Below, piece after piece: positions 15,069 through 22,073 of a stretch of DNA of 22,073 bases. The DNA lies in assembly GCA_937924675.1 (NCBI GenBank), contig CALEVL010000340.1, forward strand, positions 1 through 22,073, in the 5' to 3' direction. A program made the position numbers and the translations under genes. The DNA comes from an uncultured Ignavibacteria bacterium. GTDB taxonomy: Bacteria; Bacteroidota; Ignavibacteria; Tepidaquicellales; Tepidaquicellaceae. Under the pieces are notes generated by a model, which searched no databases, was not told the DNA's origin, and saw only the letters and a program-made list of their open reading frames with translations. Position 1 is the stretch's first letter, and the number at the start of each line of letters is the position of its first letter.

Positions 15069-15897
15069 TGAGATTTACAGAATCGGATGGCGTTTCCGGC
15101 TTGCTGCTGAATCCGTTATATGTTTGACCATTTCTTGTCAGGAATTCTTTCCCTAGATCAGTATAATTTCTTGCACCCGTGGATTCAGGATCATAGATGA
15201 TTATCGGCTTGCCGTAACTTGGCGCCTCTCCTATCTTCACATTCCGATAGATCTTTGTTGTGAACACCTTCTCTCCAAAGAACTTTCTCAATTCGGATTC
15301 AATTTGATTTGAAAGTTTTAATCTTGAATCGAACATTGTAAGCAAATAGCCTTCAATGCTAAGCTCACTGTTGAATGAGTTCTTCACATTCTTTATGGTA
15401 TTGAGAAGCTGTGACAATCCTTCGAGAGCATAATATTCGCATTGAACCGGGATAAGCAATGAATCTGCAGCAGTAAGTGCATTAACCGTTATGAGTCCCA
15501 AAGATGGCGGGCAATCGACAATAACATAATCATAATCCTGCGAACCTTGTGAGAATTCATGCAGCTTCCTTCGTAAAATGCTTTCCCTCGAAGGAAGATC
15601 TACAAGTTCAAGTTCTGCTGCAACCAGATTAATATTTGACGTAATTACGTCAAGATTTTCGATCTGTGATCTCCGGATGCATTCTGCAAGGGGACGGTTT
15701 GATATAAAAATCTCATAGGTTGAATGCCCGTCAATTGATGCCTCAAGTCCCAGCCCGGATGTAGCATTTGCCTGCGGATCAGCATCAATGAGCAAAACCT
15801 TTTTTCCCAACATTGAGATTGTGGCAGAAAGATTTATTGCGGTTGTTGTTTTACCAACACCGCCTTTCTGATTTGATATAGATATTATCTTGGGCAA
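15049..15897 (-). CDS. parA: Chromosome partitioning ATPase ParA (Soj)
   Basis: 282 residues. The start is TTG at 15897: an in-frame stop lies four codons upstream with no ATG or GTG between, and the next Met comes after the Walker box. The reading MPKIISISNQKGGVGKTTTA carries the deviant Walker A (11-18) with its signature lysine. DADPQANATSGLG, DYVIVDCPPSLGLIT (Walker B) and VQCEYYALEGLSQL are further ParA/Soj hallmarks. The length is slightly above Soj, with a Ser/Pro/Asn-rich tail. ParA binds DNA as an ATP dimer and is stimulated by ParB to move the origin. It overlaps parB by 20 bp and follows the metallo-hydrolase gene by 27 bp. TTG may keep its expression low (inference). Confidence 0.96.
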   Translation of the reverse strand: MPKIISISNQKGGVGKTTTAINLSATISMLGKKVLLIDADPQANATSGLGLEASIDGHSTYEIFISNRPLAECIRRSQIENLDVITSNINLVAAELELVDLPSRESILRRKLHEFSQGSQDYDYVIVDCPPSLGLITVNALTAADSLLIPVQCEYYALEGLSQLLNTIKNVKNSFNSELSIEGYLLTMFDSRLKLSNQIESELRKFFGEKVFTTKIYRNVKIGEAPSYGKPIIIYDPESTGARNYTDLGKEFLTRNGQTYNGFSSKPETPSDSVNLNEPSNG

Positions 15898-15924
15898 ATT
15901 TTTTATTTAGGTTACTTCCCGTTT

Positions 15925-16602
15925 TCAGATTTCGGTTGATTCTCCGGGAAGCATAACAATGCATTTCTTTCCGATTGATTCGATCTTTCTCTTAAACTCA
16001 CCGGCGTCTGCTCTTATGACATCGAAAGTGTTGTAATGAATCGGTATGATATATTCAGCATTCAGAAACTCGGCTGCTTTAACTGCATCATCAATACCCA
16101 TTGTATAGTTATCTCCAATTGGAAGAAGCGCATAATCTATCTTATGCATCTCACCAATGAGTTTCATATCAAGAAACAACGCCGTGTCTCCGGCATGATA
16201 AATTATCTTGCCATCTGAGTCAATCAAAATTCCTGCCGGATCACCTGCATAAGTGCCGTCAGGAGTTGAAGATGAATGATGAGCAAGTGTAAGTCTTACG
16301 TTACCAAACGGAAATGCATGAGAACCTCCAAGATTCATATCATGAGCGGTAACTCCTTTTGAACGAAGATAGTATGCAAGTTCAGCCGTAGCAATAACAG
16401 TAGCGTTATTCTTTTTTGCAAGATCAATCGTATCTCCTAAGTGATCTCCGTGTCCGTGAGTTAAGATAATGAAATCGCACTTAGCATCTTCAAAAGCAAT
16501 ATCACACAAAGGATTACCGCTTATAAAAGGATCGATTAGGACTGTTAGCCCTTTGAGTTGAAGCTCTGCGAATGAGTGCCCGTGAAATATGATTTTGTTC
16601 AT
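15925..16602 (-). CDS. UPF0173-type metal-dependent hydrolase (metallo-beta-lactamase fold)
   Basis: 225 residues, ATG start, normal length. The metallo-beta-lactamase fold is shown by FIILTHGHGDHLGDT (His49, His51, Asp53, His54), YHAGDT (His136, Asp139) and IIPIHYNTFDVI (His189), the last close to the P-x-H-Y-N-T-F motif of the UPF0173/YtkL group. IDPFISGNP near the start is also family-specific. The substrate of this group is not established. It is the first gene of the operon with parA, parB, ridA and the SRPBCC gene, with a possible promoter 17 nt upstream. No signal peptide, so cytosolic. Confidence 0.92.
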   Translation of the reverse strand: MNKIIFHGHSFAELQLKGLTVLIDPFISGNPLCDIAFEDAKCDFIILTHGHGDHLGDTIDLAKKNNATVIATAELAYYLRSKGVTAHDMNLGGSHAFPFGNVRLTLAHHSSSTPDGTYAGDPAGILIDSDGKIIYHAGDTALFLDMKLIGEMHKIDYALLPIGDNYTMGIDDAVKAAEFLNAEYIIPIHYNTFDVIRADAGEFKRKIESIGKKCIVMLPGESTEI

Positions 16603-16619
16603 AGGATAGCTATTTGAGG

Positions 16620-16649
16620 CAAATTACCATTATAGATCAACTTATTCAA
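16620..16649 (-). promoter_or_regulatory. Possible promoter of the metallo-hydrolase-parAB operon
   Basis: The minus strand reads TTG (16649-16647), 20 nt, then TAATTTG (16626-16620). The -7 box is one base shorter than TAnnTTTG, but the 20-nt spacing equals that of the rpsT and ruvB promoters and the ATG is 17 nt further on. Confidence 0.35.
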
Positions 16650-16656
16650 TTGACAT

Positions 16657-16712
16657 AGTTGAAAGTTGAAAGTTGAAAGTTGAAAATTGAAAGTTGAAAG
16701 TTGAAAATTGAA
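16657..16712 (+). repeat. Eight tandem 7-bp units, AGTTGAA/AATTGAA
   Basis: The units in order are AGTTGAA four times, AATTGAA, AGTTGAA twice and AATTGAA, followed by a decayed AAATTGG. The period is exactly 7 with no spacer. Related units occur in the opposite orientation at 17065-17146. It lies just upstream of the possible promoter of the parAB operon. Likely a slippage-prone simple repeat. Confidence 0.9.
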
Positions 16713-16805
16713 AAATTGGAATGTGCCTTTCTCTCAGTTGAGGTTGTCATAAAACCAATATCTTACCAAAGAGCTGATTTGAGAAGGTTTGCTTTCGTAT
16801 TGATT

Positions 16806-16838
16806 TTTCTAACAATCCTGCGAAGACTTTGTTGGAAA
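16806..16838. other. 10-bp stem hairpin in the intergenic island
   Basis: TTTCTAACAA (16806-16815) pairs with TTGTTGGAAA (16829-16838) with one U-G pair and a 13-nt loop. No T run follows directly on the plus strand; six T occur 17 nt later (from 16854). A terminator or an element end is possible; the function is not known. Confidence 0.35.
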
Positions 16839-16861
16839 TTAGTGTAAAGTAACTTTTTTAT

Positions 16862-16930
16862 TTGTTAGATCCCCGCCTGCATCTCTACATCATGAACTCT
16901 CGTTACGGGCAGGCATTCGCAGGGATAACA
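16862..16930. repeat. Imperfect GC-richer palindrome, REP-like
   Basis: The left end reads TTGTTAGATCCCCGCCTGC (16862-16880) and the right end GCAGGCATTCGCAGGGATAACA (16909-16930). GCCTGC/GCAGGC pair exactly, and TGTTA..ATCCC/GGGATAACA pair with small gaps, around a 28-nt middle. The GC content stands out from the A/T-rich surroundings. Such palindromes resemble dispersed intergenic repeats seen in many draft genomes of this group; no copy elsewhere in this window. Confidence 0.45.
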
Positions 16931-17064
16931 TTGATAGTCGTGCGAATATAAACAAAACGTTTGGAGCTTGATAAACAAAAGCACTTGTTTTGTGACAATC
17001 TCTTGTGACAGAACCACCTGCAGTGATGTATCAAGTAACAGCGTTTCGGGCAAGCAGGCAATTC

Positions 17065-17146
17065 TTAATTTTCAACATTCAATATTCAACTTTTCCCGAA
17101 GGGACGGCTTCGCCGCAATTTTTAATTTTCAATTTTTAATTTTAAA
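17065..17146 (-). repeat. Two inverted 7-periodic A/T tracts flanking a GC-rich core
   Basis: On the minus strand, 17094-17065 reads as units AGTTGAA, TATTGAA, TGTTGAA and a decayed fourth. 17146-17116 reads as ATTAAAA/ATTGAAA units, also with period 7. Between them (17095-17115) lies a GC-rich core with two tiny hairpins, CCCGAAGGG and GGCTTCGCC. The orientation is opposite to the tract at 16657-16712, so the two sets bracket about 350 bp as diverged inverted repeats. Confidence 0.7.
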
Positions 17147-17221
17147 CCTTCCGTCCTGTTTCTTAACTTTTTACTTATACGCAAATGAGCTATATTGAAC
17201 TCCATTCAAAAGATTAATATA

Positions 17222-18502
17222 ATGTCGAAAACAATCAAAAATAAGCTTACAGAGCAGATTCCGGGTCTTAGAGAAGAAGCTAGAACACTTGCAAAGACGT
17301 TTGGTTCCAAGGTAATGGATCAGGTTGTACTTGAACAAATCTACGGAGGTATGAGAGGAATAAAGGGTTTGGTTTGTGATACCTCTTCTGTGGGTCTTGA
17401 TACAGGGCTCATCATAAGAGGCATTCCGATCCTTGAACTCACTGATAAACTTCCTGAAGAAGTATTCTGCTTATTGCTCACCGGAGAATTGCCTGATGAT
17501 GCAATATTAAAAGAGTTTCAACAGGATCTGAATAACAGATCGGAAGTTCCTTCATACGTTTGGGATGTTCTGAATGCTCTTCCAAAAGATACACATCCGA
17601 TGATAGCACTCAGCACTGCAATAATGTCCATGGAAAAAGAATCTGAATTCCGACAGCAGTATGACGGAGGTCTTCCAAAGGACAAATTGTGGGAGCCGAT
17701 GTTTGAAGATTCATTGAACATAATTGCCAGAGTAACTCAGATCGCAGCATTTATTTACAGAAGATCTTTCGGAAAAGGGGATATGATCCCGCCGGATCCA
17801 TCATTGGACTGGGCTGCTAATTTTGCCAAAATGCTTGGTGTAAAGGATGAAGACGGAACTTTTGCAAAACTCATGAGGCTCTATCTTGTTCTTCATAGTG
17901 ATCATGAAAGCGGAAACGCAAGTGCCTTCACTTGCCAGGTGGTTTCATCTACATTATCTGATGCTTATTATTCATTCAGTGCTGCTTTGAACGCGCTTGC
18001 AGGACCTCTGCACGGGCTGGCAAATCAGGAGTGTCTCAGATTCATCCTCAAGATGAGAGATGCGATAGGTCATCAGCCAAATGATGATGAGGTTAGGGAT
18101 TATTGCCAGAACCTGCTTGACACCGGAAAAGTAGTTTCAGGTTACGGGCATGCAGTTCTGAGAATTACTGATCCGCGGTTCACGGCATTTTTGAGATTTG
18201 GTCAACAGCACATTTCTGATGATGCAACATTTAAAATGGTTGAACAATTATTTAATATTGTACCGGATCTCTTAATGAAGCAAGGCAAGGCAAAAGATCC
18301 GTGGCCAAATGTTGATGCTGCCAGCGGTTCATTGCTTCATCATTACGGCATGACAGAATATCAGTTTTATACGGTGCTTTTCGGAGTCTCAAGAATATTG
18401 GGCTTTTCGGCTCAGATAATTCTTTCAAGAGCAATGCAGTCACCTCTGATTAGGCCAAAGTCTGTAACTACCGAATGGATTAAGAAACAAGTGCAATCTT
18501 AA
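17222..18502 (+). CDS. gltA: Citrate synthase, eukaryote-like type
   Basis: 426 residues from the ATG at 17222 (MSKTIKNKL); the TTG nine codons earlier is not needed. The enzyme condenses oxaloacetate and acetyl-CoA to citrate. The sequence follows the mitochondrial type closely: RLYLVLHSDHESGNASAFT, ALAGPLHGLANQE with His264, SGYGHAVLRITDPRFT with His310, QGKAKDPWPNVDA with Asp365 (these three form the catalytic triad), and HYGMTEYQFYTVLFGVSR. A usual His of VDAHSG is Ala366 here, which may only affect fine substrate contacts. Citrate synthases of this type occur in some bacteria such as Geobacter. The gene is a single unit with a strong terminator and a repeat-rich upstream region. icd, the other TCA gene in the window, lies apart on the other strand. 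Confidence 0.97.
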   Translation: MSKTIKNKLTEQIPGLREEARTLAKTFGSKVMDQVVLEQIYGGMRGIKGLVCDTSSVGLDTGLIIRGIPILELTDKLPEEVFCLLLTGELPDDAILKEFQQDLNNRSEVPSYVWDVLNALPKDTHPMIALSTAIMSMEKESEFRQQYDGGLPKDKLWEPMFEDSLNIIARVTQIAAFIYRRSFGKGDMIPPDPSLDWAANFAKMLGVKDEDGTFAKLMRLYLVLHSDHESGNASAFTCQVVSSTLSDAYYSFSAALNALAGPLHGLANQECLRFILKMRDAIGHQPNDDEVRDYCQNLLDTGKVVSGYGHAVLRITDPRFTAFLRFGQQHISDDATFKMVEQLFNIVPDLLMKQGKAKDPWPNVDAASGSLLHHYGMTEYQFYTVLFGVSRILGFSAQIILSRAMQSPLIRPKSVTTEWIKKQVQS

Positions 18503-18540
18503 AAAACAGAGAAGTTGTATAATTTATTTTGCTAAACAAG

Positions 18541-18573
18541 CAGAGCTGCATTGAGTTGCAGCTCTGTTTTTTT
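18541..18573 (+). terminator. Rho-independent terminator of citrate synthase
   Basis: A perfect 10-bp stem (CAGAGCTGCA at 18541-18550, TGCAGCTCTG at 18557-18566) with a 6-nt loop and seven T (18567-18573), starting 38 nt after the stop. Confidence 0.95.
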
Positions 18574-18618
18574 ATGCTCAATTTTTGAAAAAATACTCAT
18601 TGAACACCGGGAGATATA

Positions 18619-20304
18619 TTGTCGCCTCAATTTGAGCCAAAGCTCATTACTGTCTTAAAGGAAGGTTATTCAAAAAAACAATTTCTATCCGACCTTACTG
18701 CAGGCGTGATTGTGGGTATTGTTGCAATTCCACTTGCAATTGCATTTGCAATAGCTTCGGGAGTGAAACCTGAGCAGGGACTTTTCACAGCTGTCATAGC
18801 TGGTTTCATTGTCTCTGCATTCGGCGGCAGCAGGGTTCAAATAGCGGGACCAACAGGTGCATTCATAGTTATAGTTTATGATATTGTTCAGAAATTCGGA
18901 TATGACGGACTTGCAATAGCCACAATCATAGCAGGAGTTATTCTTATTGCTATGGGACTCGCACGGTTTGGTGCATTGTTAAAATTCGTTCCATACCCGC
19001 TGACAGTCGGGTTTACAAGCGGGATAGCAGTAATAATTTTTTCTTCACAGATCAGTGATTTTCTCGGACTTGGCTTAACGAATCTCCCGGCGAATTTTGT
19101 AGATAAGTGGTCCACGCTGATCAACAATTTTTCACATCCGGAGTTCTATACGGTCTTGATCGGTGTATCAGCACTTGCAATTATTCTATTGTCACAAAAA
19201 TTCATTCCAAAGGTTCCCGGTTCACTGGTTGCAATTATTCTTCTTACGGCAATTGTAAATCTGATGAACCTTCCCGTTGAAACAATTGGTTCAAGATTCG
19301 GAGAAGTCTCAGGAAATATTCCTTCTCCAAAATATCCGACATTGACATGGGGAACAATATCAAGTCTGATATCACCTGCAATTACAATTGCACTTCTCGG
19401 CTCAATTGAGTCACTGCTTTCTGCAGTGGTGGCAGACGGTATGATACGGTCAAGGCACAAGTCAAATATAGAACTGATCGCACAAGGCGCGGCAAACATA
19501 CTCTCTCCAATATTCTCAGGCATTCCGGCTACCGGTGCAATTGCCAGAACTGCAACCAATATCAGAAGCGGAGGAAGGACTCCCATTGCCGGAATTATTC
19601 ATGTGCTTGTCATATTCTTTGTAATGCTGTTCTTCGGCAAATTGGCATCGCTTATTCCAATGTCTGTGCTTGCAGCAATACTGCTTGTAGTGGCTTACAA
19701 CATGAGCGAATGGAGATCCTTCAGGAAAATCCTCAAGTATCCAAAGAGCGATGTTGCTGTGATGCTTACAACTTTTTTCCTTACAGTTCTTGTTGATTTG
19801 ACAGTTGCCCTGCAGACAGGCATCATACTTTCTGCATTCCTTTTCATCAAGAGAATGGCTGATGTAAGCCAACTGACACAGATCACAAAAGATCTGAAGG
19901 AATCCGAGGATAAGGAGATGAGTTTGTTCAGCAGTAAACTTCCTGATGGTGTGGAAGTGTTTGAGCTGTACGGTTCTCTTTTCTTTGGAGCAGTGGAGCA
20001 ATTCTCTGAGACAATTCGCACAATTGAAAAGACACCAAAGGTTTTCATACTTGAAATGAGAAACCTGCTTTCAATTGATGCGTCGGGAATAAGGGCTCTT
20101 GAAGATCTGTATGTCGATATGAAGAATCAGGGAACCAAATTAATGATTTCCGGAATTCACAAGCAGCCGTTGTTTGCAATAGCAAATTCAGATCTTCTTG
20201 ATAAGATAGGAGAAAATATGGTGTTTGATAATCTTGATGAGGCAATAAAAGAGTCTGAAAAGATTGTAACCGGCAAAAGTCAGCAAATTGAATCTCCATC
20301 ATAA
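18619..20304 (+). CDS. SulP/SLC26-family anion transporter with STAS domain
   Basis: 561 residues. The start is TTG at 18619 with GGGAG 5 nt upstream; a stop at 18601-18603 leaves no other start, and the family-typical LKEGYSKKQFLSDLTAGVIVGIVAIPLA follows at once. The membrane part (about 25-412) shows SulP hallmarks: ASGVKPEQGLFTAVIAGF, GSRVQIAGPTGAF (71-82), YPLTVGFTSGIAVII, IESLLSAVVADGM (263-275), GIPATGAIARTATNIRSGG and SVLAAILLVVAYNM. A cytosolic STAS domain (about 443-550) includes SIDASGIRALEDLY with Ser489 at the position phosphorylated in anti-sigma antagonists. SulP proteins carry sulfate, bicarbonate, dicarboxylates or other anions, often with Na+ or H+. The substrate cannot be told from sequence. 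No carbonic anhydrase or sulfate-assimilation gene is adjacent. Confidence 0.95.
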   Translation: MSPQFEPKLITVLKEGYSKKQFLSDLTAGVIVGIVAIPLAIAFAIASGVKPEQGLFTAVIAGFIVSAFGGSRVQIAGPTGAFIVIVYDIVQKFGYDGLAIATIIAGVILIAMGLARFGALLKFVPYPLTVGFTSGIAVIIFSSQISDFLGLGLTNLPANFVDKWSTLINNFSHPEFYTVLIGVSALAIILLSQKFIPKVPGSLVAIILLTAIVNLMNLPVETIGSRFGEVSGNIPSPKYPTLTWGTISSLISPAITIALLGSIESLLSAVVADGMIRSRHKSNIELIAQGAANILSPIFSGIPATGAIARTATNIRSGGRTPIAGIIHVLVIFFVMLFFGKLASLIPMSVLAAILLVVAYNMSEWRSFRKILKYPKSDVAVMLTTFFLTVLVDLTVALQTGIILSAFLFIKRMADVSQLTQITKDLKESEDKEMSLFSSKLPDGVEVFELYGSLFFGAVEQFSETIRTIEKTPKVFILEMRNLLSIDASGIRALEDLYVDMKNQGTKLMISGIHKQPLFAIANSDLLDKIGENMVFDNLDEAIKESEKIVTGKSQQIESPS

Positions 20305-20368
20305 TAAGTATTTCCGACCTTAGAAATTTCTGAAAAAACAAGAATAAATATTAAGCCCACAAAATATT

Positions 20369-21859
20369 ATGATGTCTTCAACAAAGCGAATAGGAATTCT
20401 ACTGATGTTACTTTTGTCTTTGCCTACACCGGGAGAATCACAAATACTACAGAAGATCTCACGTGAGCAGTTTGAGAATGACTGTAAAATTCTGAGACAA
20501 TCTCTGGAAGAACTTCATCCCGGACTTTACAGGTACAATGACCAACAGTCTTTTGACAGGTCTTACATGGAACTTGTCAGTACATTGGAAGACAGCATCT
20601 CTATTAAAGATGCATTCCTGAACATTTCTGAATTCCTGGCAAATATCAAATGCGGACATACATATGCCAATCCGTACAATCAGAATGAAAGTATTGCAGA
20701 AAGTATCTTAAGAGGAAATAACAAACTGCCTTTCACTTCTACTCTGATGGAAAATGATATGATAATTGAATATGATGTTTCGGGAGAAGATCTTGGAAAA
20801 GGGTCGAAAGTATTTGAGATAAATGGAATTCCTGTAGAAAAGATTATTGGGGATCTGCTTAGATATGCAGACGGCGATGGTGGCAATGAAGGACAGAGAT
20901 TGAACAACCTGCAGGTAACCGGTTTTGGGGAATATGAATTTTTTGATATATATTTTCCGTTGCTTGTGCCGCCGGTTGATGGAAAGTATGAGATAGAATA
21001 CAGTGACTTGAGAAGCAGGGCTGGATTTCTAAATGCCGAAGTAAGAGCTGTAAGCAGAGATGAAAGAAAAACAAGGCTGCAGAAAGAATTCGGGATGGGA
21101 GATGAGAGTTATGATGAGCAATGGAAGTTTGAAATCATAGACAAGAACTCAGCACTTCTCAGGATAGGAACATTTGTTACGTACAAAATGAAACTCGACT
21201 GGAAAAAATTTCTGGCTGATGCATTCGAAGAATTGAACAAGCAAGATATTCCAAACCTGATAATTGATATCAGAGGCAATGCAGGCGGAACAACAGAAGT
21301 TGCCGCTGAAATAGCTTCATATCTTACACAGAAGCCAGTTGATTTCAAAATGGAAAAGCGGCTTGTAAGCTATGTGAGAGTTCCTGATGATCTGGAACAA
21401 TATCTTTCTACTTGGGACAATTCATTCAAAGACAGGACAGGAACAGTGGAGAAATATAATGATAGATTGTATTTGCTGAAAGACGGTTCTCAAAGTGAGT
21501 CTGTTATTATCCCAAAGGAGAATGGTTACCGAGGAGAAGTTTATTTATTGGTAGATGCAGCTAACAGTTCTGCAACATTTATTCTTGCTAAGATATTGAA
21601 GGAGAATGGTCTTGCAAATCTTGTCGGGCAAACCACCGGAGGAAATCAAAGGGGCATAAACGGCGGACAGATTATGTTTCTGGACCTGCCAAACTCCGGC
21701 ATTGAGATTGACATCCCACTCATCGGATATTTTCCGGATGGTGAACAGCCGGATGCCGGGCTTGAGCCGGACATCAAAGTTGAAAAGAATAATAAGGACA
21801 TTGCAGTTGGCAAAGATACTGAGCTGGAATATGTAAAACAGATGATTGAACGAAAGTAA
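20369..21859 (+). CDS. Secreted S41-family peptidase (non-Ctp type)
   Basis: 496 residues; ATG at 20369 with a second ATG directly after. A signal peptide covers about 1-24 (hydrophobic IGILLMLLLSLP). A helical N-domain (about 30-100, with LEELHPGLYRYND and CGHTYANPYNQ) resembles that of many Bacteroidota S41 proteins. A PDZ-like stretch (about 120-165) ends in VFEINGIPVEKI. The core domain (about 258-470) has LLRIGTF, NLIIDIRGNAGGT (296-308) and LVDAANSSATFILAKIL, with nucleophile Ser401 in S-A-T. The Lys found 25 residues later in CtpA-type enzymes is Asn426 (TTGGNQRG), so the site is not the Ser/Lys pair of Ctp; a tricorn-like arrangement is possible. Periplasmic or surface location; substrate unknown. 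It lies 64 bp after the transporter gene and may share its transcript. Confidence 0.88.
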   Translation: MMSSTKRIGILLMLLLSLPTPGESQILQKISREQFENDCKILRQSLEELHPGLYRYNDQQSFDRSYMELVSTLEDSISIKDAFLNISEFLANIKCGHTYANPYNQNESIAESILRGNNKLPFTSTLMENDMIIEYDVSGEDLGKGSKVFEINGIPVEKIIGDLLRYADGDGGNEGQRLNNLQVTGFGEYEFFDIYFPLLVPPVDGKYEIEYSDLRSRAGFLNAEVRAVSRDERKTRLQKEFGMGDESYDEQWKFEIIDKNSALLRIGTFVTYKMKLDWKKFLADAFEELNKQDIPNLIIDIRGNAGGTTEVAAEIASYLTQKPVDFKMEKRLVSYVRVPDDLEQYLSTWDNSFKDRTGTVEKYNDRLYLLKDGSQSESVIIPKENGYRGEVYLLVDAANSSATFILAKILKENGLANLVGQTTGGNQRGINGGQIMFLDLPNSGIEIDIPLIGYFPDGEQPDAGLEPDIKVEKNNKDIAVGKDTELEYVKQMIERK

Positions 21860-21932
21860 GATTATTGATCGAAGCAATTGTCAAAGTAAAAACTGATTTG
21901 TCTGTGCTTCAAGTAGAGCATTCTCATTCATG

Positions 21933-21966
21933 AAAAAAAATGTTTTCTTTGCTGTCCAAACATTTT
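21933..21966 (-). terminator. Probable A/T-rich terminator for a minus-strand gene beyond the right edge
   Basis: A perfect 9-bp inverted repeat, AAAATGTTT (21937-21945) and AAACATTTT (21958-21966) with a 12-nt loop. On the minus strand it is followed by further T (complement of the A run 21933-21936). A minus-strand frame open from the right edge stops at 21988-21990, 21 nt before it. On the plus strand it lacks a T run, so it is not a clear terminator for the S41 peptidase. Confidence 0.45.
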
Positions 21967-22073
21967 CGAAGTGACGAAATTATTGCCTTAATAGTTCAAT
22001 AGAAAACGCTCTTGCGAATGTCGTAAGAACAACCCGCCTCATCCTAATGCCGTTAAGAAATTGTGAGCTTTGG

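Larger units (their letters stand above)
16603..17221. other. 619-bp non-coding island between divergent operons
   Basis: This is the only gap over 300 bases. It holds the probable promoter region of the metallo-hydrolase operon, three tracts of 7-base A/T repeats, one hairpin, and one GC-richer imperfect palindrome (separate entries). Short open frames within it (for example 16865-17053 on the minus strand and 16968-17198 on the plus strand) have no recognisable motifs and are not believed. No tRNA or known riboswitch fold was seen. The citrate synthase promoter must lie here, but no exact TAnnTTTG box was found near its ATG. Confidence 0.7.

Noticed and set aside
16657..16712. Possible CRISPR array
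   Set aside because: The units are 7 bases, contiguous, with no spacers, and no cas gene is near.
16865..17198. Short open frames in the intergenic island (16865-17053 minus, 16968-17198 plus)
   Set aside because: They cross the palindrome and A/T repeat tracts, have no family motif and biased low-complexity composition.
18888..20048. Long minus-strand frames opposite the SulP gene (for example 19146-19586 and 19516-20001)
   Set aside because: They mirror the strongly supported transporter on the other strand and show no protein-like motifs.
20458..20467. Perfect palindrome CTCACGTGAG, core of the parS site
   Set aside because: Only the TCACGTGA core matches; the flanks do not fit TGTTTCACGTGAAACA, and it lies inside the S41 peptidase gene.
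21930..21974. Plus-strand ATG with AAAAAA start, reading 14 codons
   Set aside because: It ends after 14 residues and overlaps the terminator hairpin.

Overview
The window looks like a housekeeping-rich chromosomal segment from a bacterium of the Bacteroidota/Chlorobiota/Ignavibacteriota group, most like Ignavibacteria. Three observations support this. Two large exported proteins end in type IX secretion (T9SS) sorting tails, one with the 'YPNPFNPATIINF' signature common in Ignavibacteria. At least two promoters have the Bacteroidota form TTG/TTTG - 20 nt - TAnnTTTG. Few genes have Shine-Dalgarno sites and several start with TTG. I see no phage, insertion sequence, CRISPR array, tRNA or rRNA.

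Layout. 1-1005 (+) is the 3' part of a PQQ-dependent sugar dehydrogenase gene that enters from the left edge. It converges on a long minus-strand series: a PorZ-like T9SS beta-propeller protein with a divergent hisA 2 nt downstream (4062-1034), a small CARDB-like lipoprotein (4625-4173), and a secreted reprolysin-like zinc protease with a T9SS tail (6998-4773). Next comes a compact minus-strand operon, ruvB - rhodanese - MauE/DoxX membrane protein - DUF1573 protein (9580-7079), with a promoter at its head and a clear terminator at its end. A small four-helix membrane protein (9649-10092, +) diverges from ruvB and shares its stop bases with a Nudix hydrolase gene (10637-10089, -). DUF4920 (11244-10705, -) and isocitrate dehydrogenase (12748-11420, -) follow.

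Ribosomal protein S20 (12983-13240, +) is a single-gene unit with its own promoter and terminator. A five-gene minus-strand operon runs from 16602 to 13306: UPF0173-type metallo-hydrolase - parA - parB - ridA - SRPBCC protein. A 619-bp non-coding stretch (16603-17221) holds period-7 A/T repeats in opposite orientations and a GC-richer imperfect palindrome. The right part is plus strand: a eukaryote-type citrate synthase (17222-18502) with a strong terminator, a SulP-STAS anion transporter (18619-20304) and a secreted S41-family peptidase (20369-21859). The last 214 bp contain a likely minus-strand terminator for a gene beyond the right edge.

How the genes work together. Citrate synthase and isocitrate dehydrogenase are two TCA-cycle steps encoded apart. 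The PorZ-like protein, the metalloprotease and their tails point to T9SS export to the cell surface. Rhodanese, MauE/DoxX and DUF1573 all carry paired cysteines and membrane anchors, which suggests a thiol or persulfide relay at the inner membrane (inference). ParA/ParB serve chromosome segregation, but no canonical parS site is visible here. The observations most worth follow-up are the HisA with changed active-site positions, the cysteine-rich operon, the isocitrate dehydrogenase with altered cofactor-site residues, and the repeat-filled intergenic island.
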